DNA of 64,000 nucleotides from assembly GCA_015066565.1 (NCBI GenBank), contig SVOB01000001.1:1-64000 (forward strand). The letters are read 5' to 3'. Position 1 is the first letter of the stretch; every line of letters starts with the position of its first letter. This document shows, piece by piece, positions 61,554 to 64,000 of this stretch. Below the pieces are notes generated by a model, which saw only the letters and a program-made list of their open reading frames with translations, did not search any database and was not told where the DNA came from. The position numbers and the translations under genes are program-made. This DNA is from Oscillospiraceae bacterium (GTDB taxonomy: Bacteria > Bacillota > Clostridia > Oscillospirales > Acutalibacteraceae).

Positions 61554-63374
61554 ATGAAAAAAAGAGAAGATGTAAGAAATATTGCTATTATTGCCCACGT
61601 TGACCACGGTAAAACAACGCTGGTTGACCAGATGCTCCGTCAAAGCGGTACTTTCCGAGAAAACGAGCAGGTGCAGGAAAGGGTAATGGACTCAAACGAC
61701 CTTGAAAGAGAAAGAGGAATAACAATCCTTTCCAAGAATACGTCCGTTCATTATAACGGCGTTAAAATCAATATTGTAGATACTCCCGGTCACGCTGATT
61801 TCGGCGGCGAGGTTGAGCGTATTATGCAGATGGTTGACGGCGTACTTTTACTTGTTGACGCTTTTGAGGGCTGTATGCCTCAAACACGCTTTGTTCTTAA
61901 AAAGGCGTTGAATTTAAGAAAAACCGTTCTCGTTGTAATTAATAAAATTGACCGCCCCGGCGCCAGACCCGCCGAGGTTATTGACGAGGTTCTGGATTTG
62001 TTTATCGAACTCGGCGCTGACGAAGACCAGCTTGAATTCCCCGTAGTTTACGCTTCGGCAAAGGACGGCTATTCTTCGCTTGACCCCGATGACAGACAGG
62101 GCGATATGGGACCGCTTCTCGATTCAATTCTCAAAAATATTGAACCGCCCGAGGGCGTTATCGAAGCGCCTGTTCAGATTCTTATTTCTTCACTCGGTTA
62201 TGACGACTATGTAGGAAGAATCGGTATCGGAAGAGTTGAGAGAGGAATAATAAAGAGAAATCAGCAGGTAGTTCTCTGTAAGACTGACGGAAATCAGGAA
62301 AACGTCAAGATTTCAAAGCTCTATCAGTTCGAGGGACTTAAAAGGCAAGAGGTCGAAGAGGCTTCGGCAGGCGATTTAATCGCGATTTCTGGAATTTCCG
62401 ATATAAATATCGGTGAAACAATCTGCGACAGCGAATGTATTGAACCGCTTCCCTTTGTTAAGATTGACGAGCCAACTCTGTCAATGAATTTCATTGTAAA
62501 CGACAGCCCGTTCGCGGGAAGAGAGGGTAAGTTTGTAACCTCCCGTAATCTTCGCGACAGACTTTTTAAAGAGGTTGAAACCAACGTCAGTATGCGCGTT
62601 GAAGAAACCGAAAGCACCGATACATTTAAGGTTTCGGGCAGGGGTGAGCTTCACCTTTCAATTCTCATTGAAACAATGCGCCGTCAGGGCTATGAATTCC
62701 AGGTTTCAAGACCCAAAGTTATTATGAAAAAGGAAAACGGAAAAACCCTTGAGCCTATGGAATTGTTGATAGTTGAGGTTCCCGAGCAGTACGTCGGCGC
62801 GGTAATGGAAAAAATCGGTTCACGTAAGGGCGAGCTTGAAAATATGGGCGCCCGCCAGGGCGGTGCAACCCATCTTGAATTCAAAATACCAGCAAGAGGA
62901 CTTATCGGCTACCGTTCGGAGTTTATGACGGACACAAACGGAAACGGTATTATGAACAACCTTTTCGCAGGTTATGAGGAATACAAGGGCGATATCCAGA
63001 CCCGTGAAAGAGGCTCGATCGTTGTTCACGAAACAGGAACTACAACGGGTTACGGACTTTTCAATACTCAGGACAGGGGACGTCTTTTCGTAGGACCCGG
63101 CGTTGATGTCTATGAGGGAATGATAGTCGGCGAATGCGCAAAGAACGAGGATATAACCTGCAACGTATGCAAATCAAAGCATCTGACGAACACCCGCGCT
63201 TCAGGCTCCGATGACGCTTTAAGGCTTGTTCCTCCGAGCAATCTCAGCCTTGAGCAGTGCATGGAATTTATTAAGGACGACGAATTGCTGGAGGTTACTC
63301 CCGTTTCGCTGCGTCTGAGAAAAAAGATACTCGCAAAGGACTTAAGACTAAAAGAACAGTTCAGAAATAAGTGA
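61554..63374 (+). CDS. typA: Translational GTPase TypA/BipA
   Basis: 606 residues. G motifs: AHVDHGKTTL (G1), RERGITI (G2), DTPGHADF (G3), NKIDR (G4). EF-G-like domains III and V follow, and the unique C-terminal domain (about 485-600) includes NVCKSKHLTNTRASG. It binds 70S ribosomes and assists 50S assembly under stress. GGGTGAG precedes the ATG. A thioesterase gene follows after 8 bases. Confidence 0.96.
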   Translation: MKKREDVRNIAIIAHVDHGKTTLVDQMLRQSGTFRENEQVQERVMDSNDLERERGITILSKNTSVHYNGVKINIVDTPGHADFGGEVERIMQMVDGVLLLVDAFEGCMPQTRFVLKKALNLRKTVLVVINKIDRPGARPAEVIDEVLDLFIELGADEDQLEFPVVYASAKDGYSSLDPDDRQGDMGPLLDSILKNIEPPEGVIEAPVQILISSLGYDDYVGRIGIGRVERGIIKRNQQVVLCKTDGNQENVKISKLYQFEGLKRQEVEEASAGDLIAISGISDINIGETICDSECIEPLPFVKIDEPTLSMNFIVNDSPFAGREGKFVTSRNLRDRLFKEVETNVSMRVEETESTDTFKVSGRGELHLSILIETMRRQGYEFQVSRPKVIMKKENGKTLEPMELLIVEVPEQYVGAVMEKIGSRKGELENMGARQGGATHLEFKIPARGLIGYRSEFMTDTNGNGIMNNLFAGYEEYKGDIQTRERGSIVVHETGTTTGYGLFNTQDRGRLFVGPGVDVYEGMIVGECAKNEDITCNVCKSKHLTNTRASGSDDALRLVPPSNLSLEQCMEFIKDDELLEVTPVSLRLRKKILAKDLRLKEQFRNK

Positions 63375-63382
63375 GGTAAAAT

Positions 63383-63778
63383 ATGGATTACACACAATGG
63401 GCGAGAGACACTTTTAAGGATGATACCTACGCTACCGAGATTACTGGCATAGTAATTGACAAAGCCGTTGACGGAACGTCCGTATGCAGTCTTGAAATCG
63501 GTGAAAAACATCTTAACGCCGACGACCATGTTATGGGCGGAGTTACGTTTACAATCGCCGACCTTGCGTTTGCGGTTGCGGCCAATGTCGGCGAGCTGAC
63601 AACGGTTTCAATAAACAGTTCAATCAGTTTTATCGGCGTTGCAAAGGGCAAAAAGCTCATAGCCGAGGGTAAAACTATTAAGTCCGGAAGAAGCACCTGT
63701 ACCGTTTCAGTAGATGTTCATGATGAAATAGGCACAAAGGTCGCCTATGCCGTATTTACCGGAATGAGAGTAAGATAA
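63383..63778 (+). CDS. PaaI-like hot-dog thioesterase
   Basis: 131 residues with the hot-dog fold. The motif LNADDHVMGGVTFTIADLAFA contains the helix-lining Asp and the HxxxGG-type turn of PaaI/YdiI thioesterases. It probably hydrolyses acyl-CoA thioesters; the substrate is unknown. GAGG precedes the ATG. It is co-transcribed with typA. Confidence 0.88.
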   Translation: MDYTQWARDTFKDDTYATEITGIVIDKAVDGTSVCSLEIGEKHLNADDHVMGGVTFTIADLAFAVAANVGELTTVSINSSISFIGVAKGKKLIAEGKTIKSGRSTCTVSVDVHDEIGTKVAYAVFTGMRVR

Positions 63779-63792
63779 GTGATAAATATTTT

Positions 63793-63822
63793 GAAGCCCT
63801 GCTTTGTTGCGGGGCTTTCACT
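63793..63822 (+). terminator. Probable terminator after the thioesterase gene
   Basis: AAGCCCTGC and GCGGGGCTT pair with one wobble across TTTGTT; the T-tail is weak (TCACTTTAAT). Confidence 0.6.
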
Positions 63823-63863
63823 TTAATAAGGCGGCAAGCATAAGATTAACTGAGGTGATTAAT

Positions 63864-64000
63864 ATGTATGCGCTTGCCGTAGGCAGTATTACGACTGCTC
63901 AAAGAGGAAAGAGTATTTTAAATAAAAACGGAATAAAATGCGGTATTCAACGCTACTACGGAGAAAAACAGATTGGCTGCGGCTACGTTCTGACGGTTTC
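63864..64000 (+). CDS. DUF3343 (putative Se/S carrier-like) protein, 5' part
   Basis: The ATG at 63864 follows GAGGTGAT (63852-63859). The 45 visible residues (MYALAVGSITTAQRGKSILN, then an IGCGYVLTV end) match the start of DUF3343 proteins, small ferredoxin-fold proteins often encoded beside cysteine desulfurase genes in Clostridia. The gene continues past the window edge. Confidence 0.7.
   Translation, partial: MYALAVGSITTAQRGKSILNKNGIKCGIQRYYGEKQIGCGYVLTV

Overview
The window looks like a chromosome segment of an endospore-forming, low-to-mid GC Clostridia species, probably of the Oscillospirales/Ruminococcaceae type found in animal guts. The evidence is a set of clear sporulation genes (spoIVFA-spoIVFB, spoVT, sigG), Firmicutes-type gene orders (phoH-ybeY-dgkA-era-yqzL-recO-mutS2, gdpP-rplI-dnaB, tilS-hpt-ftsH, dgt-dnaG-rpoD), a T-box before pheST, frequent TTG/GTG starts behind strong GGAGG sites, and gut-type surface proteins with BspA-like leucine-rich repeats and YG-type wall-binding repeats. 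The lineage is an inference; no database search was possible.

Layout. 1-46 is the 3' end of a 23S rRNA gene. 214-2145 holds a NYN-LOTUS protein, a nitroreductase and a zinc-ribbon membrane protein, facing an aquaporin (2212-2904, minus). 2905-3521 is a repeat-rich accessory stretch leading into an EVE/PUA-like protein and a 1207-residue surface protein. 7675-9338 (minus) is a two-gene minimal SUF-type Fe-S module, divergent from a copper-resistance pair csoR-copA whose operator overlaps the csoR promoter. 12413-16830 carries an M28 peptidase, a 47-residue peptide, a lipoprotein, spoIVFA-spoIVFB and a DUF5684 protein. 16940-19954 is a radical SAM/DUF2344 pair and rplS. 20059-24573 (minus) is T-box-controlled pheST plus a YhhN-family membrane protein. 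24757-30889 is the phoH to mutS2 operon. 30990-33257 is a nucleotidyltransferase fused to a degenerate phosphomannomutase domain. 33371-42838 is rnj-gdpP-rplI-dnaB-tilS-hpt-ftsH. 42957-45091 is spoVT, a repeat island with covarying hairpins, tRNA-Val(GAC) and sigG. 45179-53795 is a heterodimeric ABC exporter, rpmE, a YigZ protein, dgt, dnaG and rpoD. 53835-61444 is a cobalamin-riboswitch operon. 61554-64000 is typA, a hot-dog thioesterase and the start of a DUF3343 gene.

The most interesting system is the cobalamin operon at 53835-61444. One promoter and a B12 riboswitch ending in an intrinsic terminator lead into five closely packed genes: a wall-binding protein with two DUF4430-like modules; a membrane protein with an extracellular alpha/alpha-toroid domain, a two-helix membrane hairpin and an extracellular C-terminal DUF4430 domain; and a complete ECF transporter (EcfT, a fused double ATPase, and an S component). 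An alpha-toroid plus a DUF4430-type beta domain is the architecture of animal intrinsic factor and transcobalamin. The operon therefore reads as a Gram-positive surface capture-and-import system for cobalamins, with a membrane-tethered, split intrinsic-factor-like receptor. The parts are read from the sequence and known families; ligand binding is inferred.

Other notable signals are a probable internal in-frame start inside copA that would release a 69-residue CopZ-like chaperone; a structured repeat at 43579-44056 whose stems show several compensatory base-pair changes between copies; an intrinsic terminator placed directly against the ribosome binding site of the 3528 gene; and a shared TTGCAT-17-TGnTAA promoter in front of rplS, rpmE and typA.
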